Source: Gemmatimonadaceae bacterium (GTDB taxonomy: Bacteria; Gemmatimonadota; Gemmatimonadetes; Gemmatimonadales; Gemmatimonadaceae). Taken from it: 64,000 bases of DNA. The notes beneath the pieces are model-generated. The model worked only from the letters and a program-made list of their open reading frames with translations. It was not told the origin of the DNA and ran no database searches. Positions 23,938 through 31,855 of the stretch are shown piece after piece. How positions within the stretch are numbered: position 1 is the first letter of the stretch; the number at the start of each line of letters is the position of its first letter. The position numbers and the translations under genes were made by a program. Location of the stretch: the NCBI GenBank assembly GCA_019637355.1, contig JAHBVT010000001.1:434001-498000 (forward strand), in the 5' to 3' direction.

Positions 23938-26355
23938 ATGGCAACGACCAAGAAATCAGCCGCCAAGAAGGCGACCAAGAAGAAGGCAGCCGCCAAGCGC
24001 GGCGCCCCCAAGACCCGCGCGCGGGCTGCTGAGCCGGAGCTTCCGCACGACGAGGAAGCAGCCCGTTCCGCCGCCGGCAAGTCGCTGGTGATCGTCGAGT
24101 CGCCGGCCAAGGCCAAGACCATCGGCAAGTACCTGGGCTCCGGCTACGCCGTGAAGGCGACCGTTGGCCATATCCGCGACCTGCCGGTGAAGAGCATCGG
24201 CATCGATCCGGACGGAGGCTTCGAGCCCGAGTACGTCACCATCCCGGGTAAGGAGAAGACCGTCGCCGAGCTCAAGAGCGCGGCCAAGACGGCCAAGGCC
24301 GTGTTCATCGCCACCGACCCTGACCGCGAAGGCGAGGCGATTGCCTGGCACGTGGAGCAGCAGGTGAAGGGCAAGCACGCACCGCCGATCAAGCGCGCGC
24401 TGTTCTTCGAAATCACCAAGGATGCAGTGAGCAGGGCGCTGGGCGAGGCGCGCGCGATCGACAGCAAGAAGGTGGACGCGCAGCAGGCGCGCCGCGTGCT
24501 GGACCGGCTCGTGGGCTACAAGGCCAGCCCGGTGCTCTGGAAGACCGTCAAGAAGGGACTCTCGGCCGGCCGTGTGCAGACCGTGGCGCTGCGCCTCCTG
24601 GTGGAGCGCGAGCGCGAGATTCGCGCCTTCGTGCCGCGCGAGTACTGGAGCATCGCCGCGCGCCTCGAGCACGACGGGCAGGAGTTCACGGCCAAGCTGC
24701 ATCACGTGGACGGCGAGAAGCCGGACATCCCGAACCAGGCCGTGGCCGACGCCATCCTCAAGGATCTCTCGGGCCGTTCGCACTTCGACGTCACGGACAT
24801 CAAACGTCGCGAGCGCCGCAAGAATCCCGAGGCGCCGTTCAAGACCTCGACGCTGCAGCAGGAGGCCGCCAAGAAGCTGGGCTTCGGCTCCAAGCGCACG
24901 ATGCGTCTCGCGCAGAACCTCTACGAAGGCGTGGAGCTCGGAAAGAGCGAAGGCGCGGTCGGTCTCATCACGTATATGCGTACCGACCACGTGCGCGTGG
25001 CCGACTCGGCTGCCGCTGCGGCGCGCGAGTACCTCGGCCAGCACTTCGCCAAGGAGTATCTCGCCGACGCGCCGCGGCTCTTCCCCGCCGGCAAGGACGA
25101 TGCGGCGCAGGGCGCGCACGAAGGCATCCGGCCCACCGATCCCTCGCGCTCTCCGGAAAGTGTGGCCAAGTATCTCTCGCCGGAGCAGCTGAAGCTCTAC
25201 ACGCTCATCTGGCAGCGCTTTATGGCCTCGCAGATGGCGCCAGCGGTGTTCGATACCACGACCGTGGACTTCGATCTCGGCCGCTACTTGTTCCGCGCCA
25301 CCGGCTCGGTCATCAAATTCAACGGCTTCCTCGCGCTGTACAAGGAAGCGCGCGAAGAGGGCGACTCCAAGGCGCTTGAGGACGAGCAGGCGCTGCCGGC
25401 TATCGAACCCGGCGAGCACGCGCCGGTGCGCAGCATCGACCCGACGCAGCACTTCACCGAACCGCCACCGCGCTACTCCGAGGCCTCGCTGGTCAAGGAG
25501 CTCGAAAAGCGCGGCATCGGCCGGCCGTCCACCTACGCGAGCATCATCTCCACGCTGACGGAGCGGCATTACGCCGAGCTGCAGCAGCGGCGCTTCTTCC
25601 CCACGCCGCTGGGCGAGAGCGTGGAGAAGGTGATGGTGAAGCAGTTCCCGCGCGAGTTCGACGTCGGCTTCACGGCGCAGATGGAAGCCGAGCTCGACAA
25701 GGTCGAGGACGGGCAGATGGGCTGGAAGGACGTGCTCGAGGAGTTCTGGGGCCCCTTCGCCCATTCGCTGGAGTCGGTGGACGCCGAGGCGTTGATCCGC
25801 GAGGCGCACGACCTCTCGGCGCTTGCCGACGAGAAGTGCCCCGACTGCGGCGGCCGCCTGCTGCCCAAGGGCGGATTCTTCGGGCCCTTCGTGGCCTGCG
25901 AGAACCATCCCAAGACCTGCAAGTTCACGCGGCCGCTCAAGGGCAAGAAGGAGCCGCCGGTGCTCACCAAGTATCTCTGCCCGCTCTGCAGCCAGCCGAT
26001 GGTCGTGCGGCGCTCACGCTCGGGCGAGTTCCTCGGCTGCTCCACCTTCCCCAAGTGCAAGGGCACGCGCTCGATGCCCACCGGCGTGCTCTGCCCCAAG
26101 GACGGCGGCGACATCGCGGCGCGGCGCTCCAAGAAGCGCGGCAAGGCCTTCTACGGCTGCGAGAACTATCCCAACTGCGACTTCGTCTGTTGGGACAAGC
26201 CGGTGCTGGAGAAGTGTGCCGAGTGCGGCTTCGAAGGCGCGGAGGCCAAGAGCAACAAGACCCGCGGGCATTTCCGGAAGTGCCTCAAGTGCGGGAATGA
26301 GTGGGACGTGCAGGTGGCCGAGGGCACGGAAGGCGCGGAGGCCGTGCCGGCGTGA
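23938..26355 (+). CDS. topA: DNA topoisomerase I with N-terminal basic tail
   Basis: 805 residues. Residues 1-45 are a Lys/Ala-rich basic tail (TTKKSAAKKATKKKAAAK). The Toprim domain begins SLVIVESPAKAKTIGKYLG with ATDPDREGEAIAWH. The catalytic Tyr is Y346 in GLITYMRTD. Three to four C-terminal zinc-ribbon units follow (CPDCGGRLLPK, CPLCSQPMVV, CPKDGGDI, CAECGFEGAE with CLKCG). It relaxes negative supercoils. A histone-H1-like tail in TopA is more often at the C-terminus, so its position here is unusual. It is followed after two bases by trmFO. Confidence 0.95.
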   Translation: MATTKKSAAKKATKKKAAAKRGAPKTRARAAEPELPHDEEAARSAAGKSLVIVESPAKAKTIGKYLGSGYAVKATVGHIRDLPVKSIGIDPDGGFEPEYVTIPGKEKTVAELKSAAKTAKAVFIATDPDREGEAIAWHVEQQVKGKHAPPIKRALFFEITKDAVSRALGEARAIDSKKVDAQQARRVLDRLVGYKASPVLWKTVKKGLSAGRVQTVALRLLVEREREIRAFVPREYWSIAARLEHDGQEFTAKLHHVDGEKPDIPNQAVADAILKDLSGRSHFDVTDIKRRERRKNPEAPFKTSTLQQEAAKKLGFGSKRTMRLAQNLYEGVELGKSEGAVGLITYMRTDHVRVADSAAAAAREYLGQHFAKEYLADAPRLFPAGKDDAAQGAHEGIRPTDPSRSPESVAKYLSPEQLKLYTLIWQRFMASQMAPAVFDTTTVDFDLGRYLFRATGSVIKFNGFLALYKEAREEGDSKALEDEQALPAIEPGEHAPVRSIDPTQHFTEPPPRYSEASLVKELEKRGIGRPSTYASIISTLTERHYAELQQRRFFPTPLGESVEKVMVKQFPREFDVGFTAQMEAELDKVEDGQMGWKDVLEEFWGPFAHSLESVDAEALIREAHDLSALADEKCPDCGGRLLPKGGFFGPFVACENHPKTCKFTRPLKGKKEPPVLTKYLCPLCSQPMVVRRSRSGEFLGCSTFPKCKGTRSMPTGVLCPKDGGDIAARRSKKRGKAFYGCENYPNCDFVCWDKPVLEKCAECGFEGAEAKSNKTRGHFRKCLKCGNEWDVQVAEGTEGAEAVPA

Positions 26356-26357
26356 CG

Positions 26358-27725
26358 ATGCGACGCGAACTCCACGTCGTCGGAGGCGGCCTCGCTGGCA
26401 GCGAGGCCGCCTTTCAGTTGGCGGAGCGCGGCCACCAGGTGCTGCTGCACGAGATGCGCGGTGCCAGCGGCAACCGCGGCACGCCGGCGCATCGCACGGA
26501 GAGGCTCGCCGAGCTCGTGTGCTCCAACACCTTCAAGAGCACGGACGTGAGCAACGCCCACGGCCTGCTGAAGGCGGAAATGCGCGCGCTGGGCTCGCTG
26601 ATCCTCGAGTGCGCGGATGTGGCGCGGATTCCGGCGGGGACGGCCCTGGCCGTGGACCGCGAGATTTTCGCGGCGGCGGTGCAGGCCCGCATCGAGGCGC
26701 ATCCGAACATCACCATCGTCCGCGACGAAGTCACGGCGCTGCCGGACGTGGGCATCATCGCCACCGGCCCGCTCACCAGCGACGCGCTGGCTGCGGCGAT
26801 CGCCGCGCGGCTGGGCGAGCGCTCGCTGGCGTTCTATGACGCCATCGCGCCGGTGGTCGCCGCCGAGTCCATCGACACGTCCATCGCCTTCCGTGCGGCG
26901 CGCTGGGGCAAGGAGACGATGGCCGAGGCGGGGGCAGAGGGAGCGTATCTCAACTGCGCGATGAACAGGGACGAGTACGACGCCTTCATCGCCGCGATGG
27001 TCGAGGCCGACCTGTACCATTCGCACGAGTTCGAGGACATCCCGTACTTCGAGGGCTGTATGCCGGTCGAGGAGATGGCGCGCCGCGGCCCGGAGACGTT
27101 GCGCCACGGTCCGATGCGCCCCGTCGGCCTGCGCGATCCCCGCACGGGCAAGCGGCCCTGGGCGGTGCTGCAGCTGCGCCAGGAGGACCGCGCCGGCCGG
27201 ATGTGGAATCTCGTCGGTTGCCAGACGCGGATGCGCTACCCCGAGCAGACGAAGGTCTTCCGGATGGTGCCGGGGCTGGCCAACGCCGAGTTCCTGCGCT
27301 TCGGCAGCATCCATCGCAACTCGTACCTGAATGCGCCGCGCGCGCTGACGCCGCAGCTCTCGCTCAAGGACTCGGCCACCACGCTCTTCGCCGGTCAGCT
27401 CACGGGCGTGGAGGGCTACACCGAGAGCACCGCCACCGGATTGCTGGCGGGCATCAACCTCGACCGCTTGCTACGTGGCGAGGCGCCGGTGCTGCCACCG
27501 CCGACCACGATGCTGGGCGCGCTGTACCGCCATCTGCGCGAGGCCGACGCGGCGCACTTCCAGCCGATGAATGCCAACTTCGGGTTGCTCGAGGAGCTGG
27601 CCGACCCGCCGCGGGACAAGGCGCTCAAGCGCGAGCGCTACGCCGAACGCGCGTTACAGGCGCTGGGGTCGTGGCGTCTGGAGTATGGCATCGTGCCCGC
27701 CGCCGTCACCGGAGTCCCCCTATGA
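26358..27725 (+). CDS. trmFO: TrmFO tRNA (uracil-54-C5)-methyltransferase, folate-dependent
   Basis: 455 residues. The FAD-binding motif ELHVVGGGLAGSEAAFQLAERG opens the protein. The two regions with catalytic cysteines are visible: RLAELVCSNTFKS and YFEGCMPVEEMARRG. Further signatures include AVVQLRQEDRAG-type AVLQLRQEDRAGRMWNLVG and GQLTGVEGYTESTATGLLAG. It makes T54 in tRNA with methylene-THF and FADH2. The topA-trmFO-xer order matches the topA-gid-codV order of Firmicutes. An in-frame GTG at 26352 is an alternative start. Confidence 0.95.
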   Translation: MRRELHVVGGGLAGSEAAFQLAERGHQVLLHEMRGASGNRGTPAHRTERLAELVCSNTFKSTDVSNAHGLLKAEMRALGSLILECADVARIPAGTALAVDREIFAAAVQARIEAHPNITIVRDEVTALPDVGIIATGPLTSDALAAAIAARLGERSLAFYDAIAPVVAAESIDTSIAFRAARWGKETMAEAGAEGAYLNCAMNRDEYDAFIAAMVEADLYHSHEFEDIPYFEGCMPVEEMARRGPETLRHGPMRPVGLRDPRTGKRPWAVLQLRQEDRAGRMWNLVGCQTRMRYPEQTKVFRMVPGLANAEFLRFGSIHRNSYLNAPRALTPQLSLKDSATTLFAGQLTGVEGYTESTATGLLAGINLDRLLRGEAPVLPPPTTMLGALYRHLREADAAHFQPMNANFGLLEELADPPRDKALKRERYAERALQALGSWRLEYGIVPAAVTGVPL

Positions 27726-28246
27726 AGACGCTGCTCAAACTCGTTATTCTCGTCGCCGTGTTGGTCCTGGGCGGCGCCTATCTGTACGGCCGCGGGCTGC
27801 CGCGCGACCACATCGTCTCGAGCAACGTCCTGCTCGTGGCGCCGGCGGATTCGGTGTACAAGATCATCCGGAACATCGAGGCCACGCCGAGCTGGTGGAG
27901 CGACGTGAAGTCGGTGTCGAGGATCCAGGGGGCGCCGCGCGAGGCGTGGGTGGAGGACCTGGGCGCGGCGGGGAAGATCGAGATCGAGATCACGCGGGCC
28001 GTCCCGAACGCCTCGATGGTCGTGACCATCCTCAACGCCGACGCGCAGGGCTGGGGCGGCGTGTGGTACTACGAGGTGCGCAACACGCCGGCCGGCACCG
28101 AGGTTACGATCACCGAGGAAGGCTTCGTGGACTCGCCGATCTTCCGGACGCTGATGAAGCTGCGGGGTAAGCACCGCACCGTGGACTCCTACCTGCGTTC
28201 GCTGGGTGCGCATTTCGGCGAGCACGTCACGCCGCGGCACGGCTGA
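27722..28246 (+). CDS. SRPBCC-family protein, membrane-anchored
   Basis: 174 residues, start overlapping the trmFO stop (ATGA). One N-terminal membrane helix (LLKLVILVAVLVLGGAYLYG) precedes a START/Bet v1-like domain: VLLVAPADSVYKIIRNIEATPSWWSDVKSV and later GVWYYEVRNTPAGTEVTITEEGFV. These domains bind hydrophobic ligands. The ligand is unknown. It is inserted between trmFO and xer, which are adjacent in the classical arrangement. Confidence 0.8.
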   Translation: MKTLLKLVILVAVLVLGGAYLYGRGLPRDHIVSSNVLLVAPADSVYKIIRNIEATPSWWSDVKSVSRIQGAPREAWVEDLGAAGKIEIEITRAVPNASMVVTILNADAQGWGGVWYYEVRNTPAGTEVTITEEGFVDSPIFRTLMKLRGKHRTVDSYLRSLGAHFGEHVTPRHG

Positions 28247-28250
28247 GGCG

Positions 28251-29201
28251 ATGGCTGCGGACGCCGCCGCCGGCGCGCCGCCGCGTGACGCGCTCGTCGC
28301 CGAGTTCCTGACGCATCTCGAGAAGGAGCGCGACGTGTCGCCGCACACCGTGGCGGCGTATGCGCGCGACTTGGGCGAGCTGGCCGCTGTGCTGGCGCGG
28401 CACTTGGCCGTGGACGAGGTGGACTGGGCGACCGTAGACCGGCTCGCGCTGCGGGCCTGGCTGGCGCATCTCTCGCGGCGCGGGCTCTCCAAGCGTTCCA
28501 GCGCGCGGGCGCTCTCGGCGGCGCGCAGTTTCTTCCGCTGGTTGCATCGCAACGACCTCGTCGAGGCCAATCCGGCGCGGGCGGTGAACTCGCCCAAGCT
28601 CGACAAGCACCTGCCCGGCCACCTCGACCGCGCGCAGGTCGAGACGCTGCTGCAGGCGGCGGCCACGCGGGCGCAGGAGGGGTCGTTCACCGCCGTACGC
28701 GACGTGGCGATTCTCGAGCTGTTCTATTCCGCCGGCCTGCGGCTCTCCGAACTGCGCGGCATCGATTGCCGCGACCTCGACCTGCTGGCCGGTGCGGTGA
28801 AGGTGCGGGGCAAGGGGCGGAAGGAGCGCATCATCCCCGTGGGTGGGCCGGCGCAGCGGGCGCTGCACGAGTACGAGCGCGTTCGCGACCAACTCGTCGC
28901 CAAGGTCGGGGCCAAGGCCGATCGCGTGGCGTTCTTCCTGAGCTCGCGAGGCGCGCGCCTGAGTGCCAAGGCGCTGCACAACGCCGTCACCGCCTCGTTG
29001 GGTGAGGTGGACGAGGGCGCGGGGCTTTCGGCCCACGCGCTGCGGCATACGTTTGCCACGCATCTGCTGGATGGCGGCGCGGACCTGCGGGCGGTGCAGG
29101 AGTTGCTGGGGCACGCCAGCGTGAGCACGACGCAGATCTACACGCATACCAGCGTGGAGCGGCTGAAGCAGGTGTATCGCGGGGCGCATCCGCGGGCTTG
29201 A
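28251..29201 (+). CDS. xerC: XerC/XerD-type tyrosine recombinase
   Basis: 316 residues. SAM-like N-terminal domain (FLTHLEKERDVSPHTVAAYARDL), then the catalytic domain with Arg in YSAGLRLSELRGI, Lys in GKGRKERIIPVG, HALRHTFATHLL, LLGHASVSTTQIYTH and the nucleophile Tyr in that last segment. Length and lack of an integrase-type DNA arm domain fit chromosome dimer resolution at dif. It is the last gene of the topA operon; position before hslVU supports the XerC (CodV) assignment over XerD. Confidence 0.9.
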   Translation: MAADAAAGAPPRDALVAEFLTHLEKERDVSPHTVAAYARDLGELAAVLARHLAVDEVDWATVDRLALRAWLAHLSRRGLSKRSSARALSAARSFFRWLHRNDLVEANPARAVNSPKLDKHLPGHLDRAQVETLLQAAATRAQEGSFTAVRDVAILELFYSAGLRLSELRGIDCRDLDLLAGAVKVRGKGRKERIIPVGGPAQRALHEYERVRDQLVAKVGAKADRVAFFLSSRGARLSAKALHNAVTASLGEVDEGAGLSAHALRHTFATHLLDGGADLRAVQELLGHASVSTTQIYTHTSVERLKQVYRGAHPRA

Positions 29202-29259
29202 GGAGGTGGTCGGTTTGCGTGGCCTAGGTCACGCTTGGGGGGCGCGAGCAAGGTTGCTC

Positions 29260-29289
29260 TTGACAGCCCCCCCCCATAGCGTGTCGAAA
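29260..29289 (+). promoter_or_regulatory. Possible promoter of the secreted-peptide cassette
   Basis: TTGACA (29260-29265) is a perfect -35 box, but 17-18 bases on only GTCGAA/TCGAAA is found, a poor -10. A C9-10 tract fills the spacer. An alternative sigma factor that tolerates GTCGAA is possible. Confidence 0.35.
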
Positions 29290-29345
29290 CGGGCCGGACC
29301 AAGTGAGTCCTCGTGCACGTGGATCAACTCTCAGGAGGAATGCAA

Positions 29346-29588
29346 ATGAAGACGCTTCTCCGTGCGATGGCGGTAGGCTTGTTGATTCTTGGTGTGGGTG
29401 CCCTTGATGCAGGTGCTGAGGGACACGACGAGGGTTGCTACATCTGTGGTGGCGATACGAGCTGCGTGATTCGAGATCATCACGATGCGGAGTGCAAGGG
29501 GGTGTGTGGCATTCATTCATATGCGGGGGGATGCACGTTGGTAGGGCCGTGCCCGCAGGAAACCATTTGGTGCTACCAACCTTCGTAA
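29346..29588 (+). CDS. Secreted small cysteine-rich protein
   Basis: 80 residues with a signal peptide (MKTLLRAMAVGLLILGVGAL, cleavage near Ala24). The ~56-residue mature part has eight cysteines at 31, 34, 40, 50, 54, 63, 69 and 76, with CYIC and CKGVC pairs, four histidines and several Gly. AGGAGG lies about seven bases before the ATG at 29346. The even number of Cys in an exported protein suggests four disulfides or a metal site. The next gene encodes a DsbA-like oxidoreductase. I recognise no family. It could be a structural peptide, a signal, a toxin-like protein or a metal-binding protein. Confidence 0.78.
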   Translation: MKTLLRAMAVGLLILGVGALDAGAEGHDEGCYICGGDTSCVIRDHHDAECKGVCGIHSYAGGCTLVGPCPQETIWCYQPS

Positions 29589-29683
29589 CGTCCAAGTGAG
29601 AGGTTAGGCCCAACCTCACCGGCGTACATCGGTCGGGCGTTTGGGAGGATGCACCATCAGGCATTCAAGCAAGGGGGCGCGTG

Positions 29684-30337
29684 ATGGCCAAGTGGGTGGA
29701 CACGACCGCGAATATCGTGCTCGCAGTGTCAGCGGCGACCGTCGCTGTCCTGTTGCTGTTGCAGCCCGCGAGAACTCGCGCCCCTAGCGGGTCGCGACCG
29801 CCTGCGGACGTGCCTGTCGCCGACGCGGGAACGGAGGCTCTCAACGGCCTGTTCCCGGCAAGCGTTCGCGCCGGCACTCGGATGGTTGTTTTCGTTGACG
29901 TAGAGTGCCCGTACTGTGCGCGCTATCACGAGACTGTGGATCGAATTTCGAGAGAGCTTCCCGGGGTCTCCGTCGAGATTGCGCACTTCCCGCTTCCGCA
30001 GCACCGTTTCGCTCGGTCTGGTGCGCTCGCGCTCGAGTGTGCACGCGAGTTCGGCCACCTCGAGGCGTTCTTGACCGCAGCATACGCGACCCAAGACTCA
30101 CTAGGGCTGCTATCCTGGGCACACCTTGCTAATCGCACGCCGATTGACAGCGGACGTTTCCGAGGCTGTATTGAGTCTGGGCGGTACGAGGCGACCGTCG
30201 CCCGGCATCTCGAGGTGGCTCACCTGATTGGGGTTCGTGGAACGCCCACGGTTGTTGTCGGTGCTACGATGTTCGGCCGCCCGCCATCGTTTGAAGAGTT
30301 GGCGCGGTTAGTCGGCGGCGAGGGAGAACGGCAGTAG
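29684..30337 (+). CDS. DsbA/Com1-like periplasmic thiol oxidoreductase
   Basis: 217 residues. One N-terminal membrane segment (ANIVLAVSAATVAVLLLLQ), a Pro/Arg-rich linker, then a thioredoxin fold with active site C75-P-Y-C78 in VDVECPYCARYHETVDR, helical insertion, and cis-Pro loop GVRGTPTVVV. The two further Cys (LECAREF, GCIESG) lie in the insertion, as in BdbD/DsbA-like proteins. It probably forms or exchanges disulfides outside the cytoplasm. Its natural client is the eight-cysteine protein encoded 95 bases upstream. GTG 29681 directly precedes the ATG and could also be used. Confidence 0.85.
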   Translation: MAKWVDTTANIVLAVSAATVAVLLLLQPARTRAPSGSRPPADVPVADAGTEALNGLFPASVRAGTRMVVFVDVECPYCARYHETVDRISRELPGVSVEIAHFPLPQHRFARSGALALECAREFGHLEAFLTAAYATQDSLGLLSWAHLANRTPIDSGRFRGCIESGRYEATVARHLEVAHLIGVRGTPTVVVGATMFGRPPSFEELARLVGGEGERQ

Positions 30338-30398
30338 GAACAATTCGGAGAACCGCTGTCCGTGCCCTTCGCCTCGTGTATGCTCTCGGAGGTCCGCA

Positions 30399-31247
30399 AT
30401 GAGTTCGTGCGCACGACACTGCCTCACCGTTGCCGCGGCTGTACTGGCGATGCTCTGCGCACAGCCGACCTCGGCCAACGCACAGTCCAGCGTCACCGTG
30501 TCCATCGTCGACCAAACAGGCGCCGCCGTCCCATTCGCCTATGTGTCCCTGGTCGGCCGGTCGTCGCACACGGCGGATGACAGCGGCCGCGTGAGCTTCG
30601 ACACGCGTCGCCTTAACGAGCTGCGCTTCAACGTCCGGCGGCTGGGCTACTATCCGCTGGATACCACGCTCAGCAGTCGCAGCGTAGACACGGTGACGCT
30701 GCGAATGCGGCCGATCGCGAGGTCGCTCGACGCGGTGACGGTCTCGGCGCGGCCTGAGGACGTCCTCACGCAGCGCGGCTTCTACGACCGGATGATGCGC
30801 GTGCAGCGCGGTGCAATGACGGCGGACTTCATCGGCCCCGAGGAGTTGAACGCGCGCAACCCGATGACGGTCTCGCGCGCGCTCAGCGGCTCCCGCTATG
30901 CCGCCTCGAGAACCGTAGGCGGCGGGCGTGTCGGGCGGGTGATCATCACCGGACGCGGCGGGTGCTCAATGTCGATTCTCGTGGACGGTCTTCCGATAAC
31001 TCAGAGCACCCAGGACATCACGCGGGGGGATCCGACGTCGATATCGCCGGGCGGGACTCGGCAGACTGGACAGACCTACGAAGAGGCTCGCCTGCCAGAC
31101 ATCGACGAACTCCTACCCGGGTCGGAGATACTTGCAATCGAGATTTATCCGAGCGTCGCGAACGCGCCGGTCGAACTGCAACGGGTCACCCAGCGCGGCT
31201 CCTGCGGCATCGTCGCGATCTGGACCGGGGGGCGCGGGAACCCGTAG
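30399..31247 (+). CDS. Orphan carboxypeptidase-regulatory-like / TonB-plug protein
   Basis: 282 residues. Signal peptide ([20 protein letters not shown]), then a CarboxypepD_reg-like beta-sandwich ([22 protein letters not shown] through [10 protein letters not shown], residues ~30-105) and a TonB-receptor plug-like domain ([12 protein letters not shown], later [19 protein letters not shown] and a [20 protein letters not shown] segment). The 22-strand barrel of a TonB receptor is absent. Three Cys in the mature part could be oxidised by the preceding thiol oxidoreductase. GGAGG precedes the ATG. It closes the inserted cassette before hslV. Function unknown. Confidence 0.75.
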   Translation: MSSCARHCLTVAAAVLAMLCAQPTSANAQSSVTVSIVDQTGAAVPFAYVSLVGRSSHTADDSGRVSFDTRRLNELRFNVRRLGYYPLDTTLSSRSVDTVTLRMRPIARSLDAVTVSARPEDVLTQRGFYDRMMRVQRGAMTADFIGPEELNARNPMTVSRALSGSRYAASRTVGGGRVGRVIITGRGGCSMSILVDGLPITQSTQDITRGDPTSISPGGTRQTGQTYEEARLPDIDELLPGSEILAIEIYPSVANAPVELQRVTQRGSCGIVAIWTGGRGNP

Positions 31248-31297
31248 GGCACTGTCCCCGGGTGGCCACAGGCGAAGATGCAGAGGGGCGAAACCTG

Positions 31298-31303
31298 TAT
31301 ATT
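31298..31303 (+). promoter_or_regulatory. -10 box of leaderless hslV
   Basis: TATATT (preceded by CCTG) ends six bases before the ATG at 31310. No Shine-Dalgarno is present. hslVU therefore has its own promoter after the inserted cassette. Confidence 0.6.
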
Positions 31304-31309
31304 CCCCCA

Positions 31310-31855
31310 ATGCCACTCCCCGTCTTCCACGCCACGACCATCCTCGCCGTCCGCCGCGACGGCAAGGTCGCCATCGGCGGCGACGGCCAGGTCTCAGTCG
31401 GCGACACGGTGATGAAAGCCGGCGCCGTGAAGGTGCGTGCCCTCAAGGGAGGCCGCGTGCTGGCGGGCTTCGCCGGGGCCGCCGCCGACGCCTTCACGCT
31501 CTTCGAGAAGTTCGAGGAGAAGCTCGAACGCCACCCGGGCAACCTGCCCAAGGCCGCCGTGGAGCTGGCCAAGGAATGGCGTTCGGACCGCGTGCTGCGG
31601 CGCCTGGAGGCCCTGCTGGTGGTGGTGGACGCCCAGCACGGCTTCGTGATCAGCGGCAACGGCGAGCTCATCGAGCCCGACGACGGCCTCCTCGCCATCG
31701 GCTCGGGCGGCTCCTACGCCCTCGCCGCCGCGCGCGCCCTGCTGCGCGAGACGACGCTGCCGCCGACCGAAATCGTCAAGCGCGCGCTCACCATCGCCGG
31801 CGAGATCTGCGTCTACACCAACACGCACATCACCGTGGTGGAACCCTCGGCCTGA
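31310..31855 (+). CDS. hslV: HslV, catalytic subunit of the HslUV protease
   Basis: 181 residues. After an eight-residue propeptide (MPLPVFHA) comes the N-terminal nucleophile Thr9 in [21 protein letters not shown]. Further family marks: [20 protein letters not shown] and [15 protein letters not shown]. It forms the double-hexamer proteolytic core. The stop overlaps the hslU start (TGATG), giving coupled translation. The FHATTI context resembles ClpQ of Gram-positives and many HslV proteins. Confidence 0.95.
   Translation: MPLPVFHATTILAVRRDGKVAIGGDGQVSVGDTVMKAGAVKVRALKGGRVLAGFAGAAADAFTLFEKFEEKLERHPGNLPKAAVELAKEWRSDRVLRRLEALLVVVDAQHGFVISGNGELIEPDDGLLAIGSGGSYALAAARALLRETTLPPTEIVKRALTIAGEICVYTNTHITVVEPSA

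Noticed and set aside
28251-29201. Phage or island integrase
   Set aside because: Length, domain content and place in the topA-trmFO operon fit housekeeping Xer. No att repeats or phage genes were seen.
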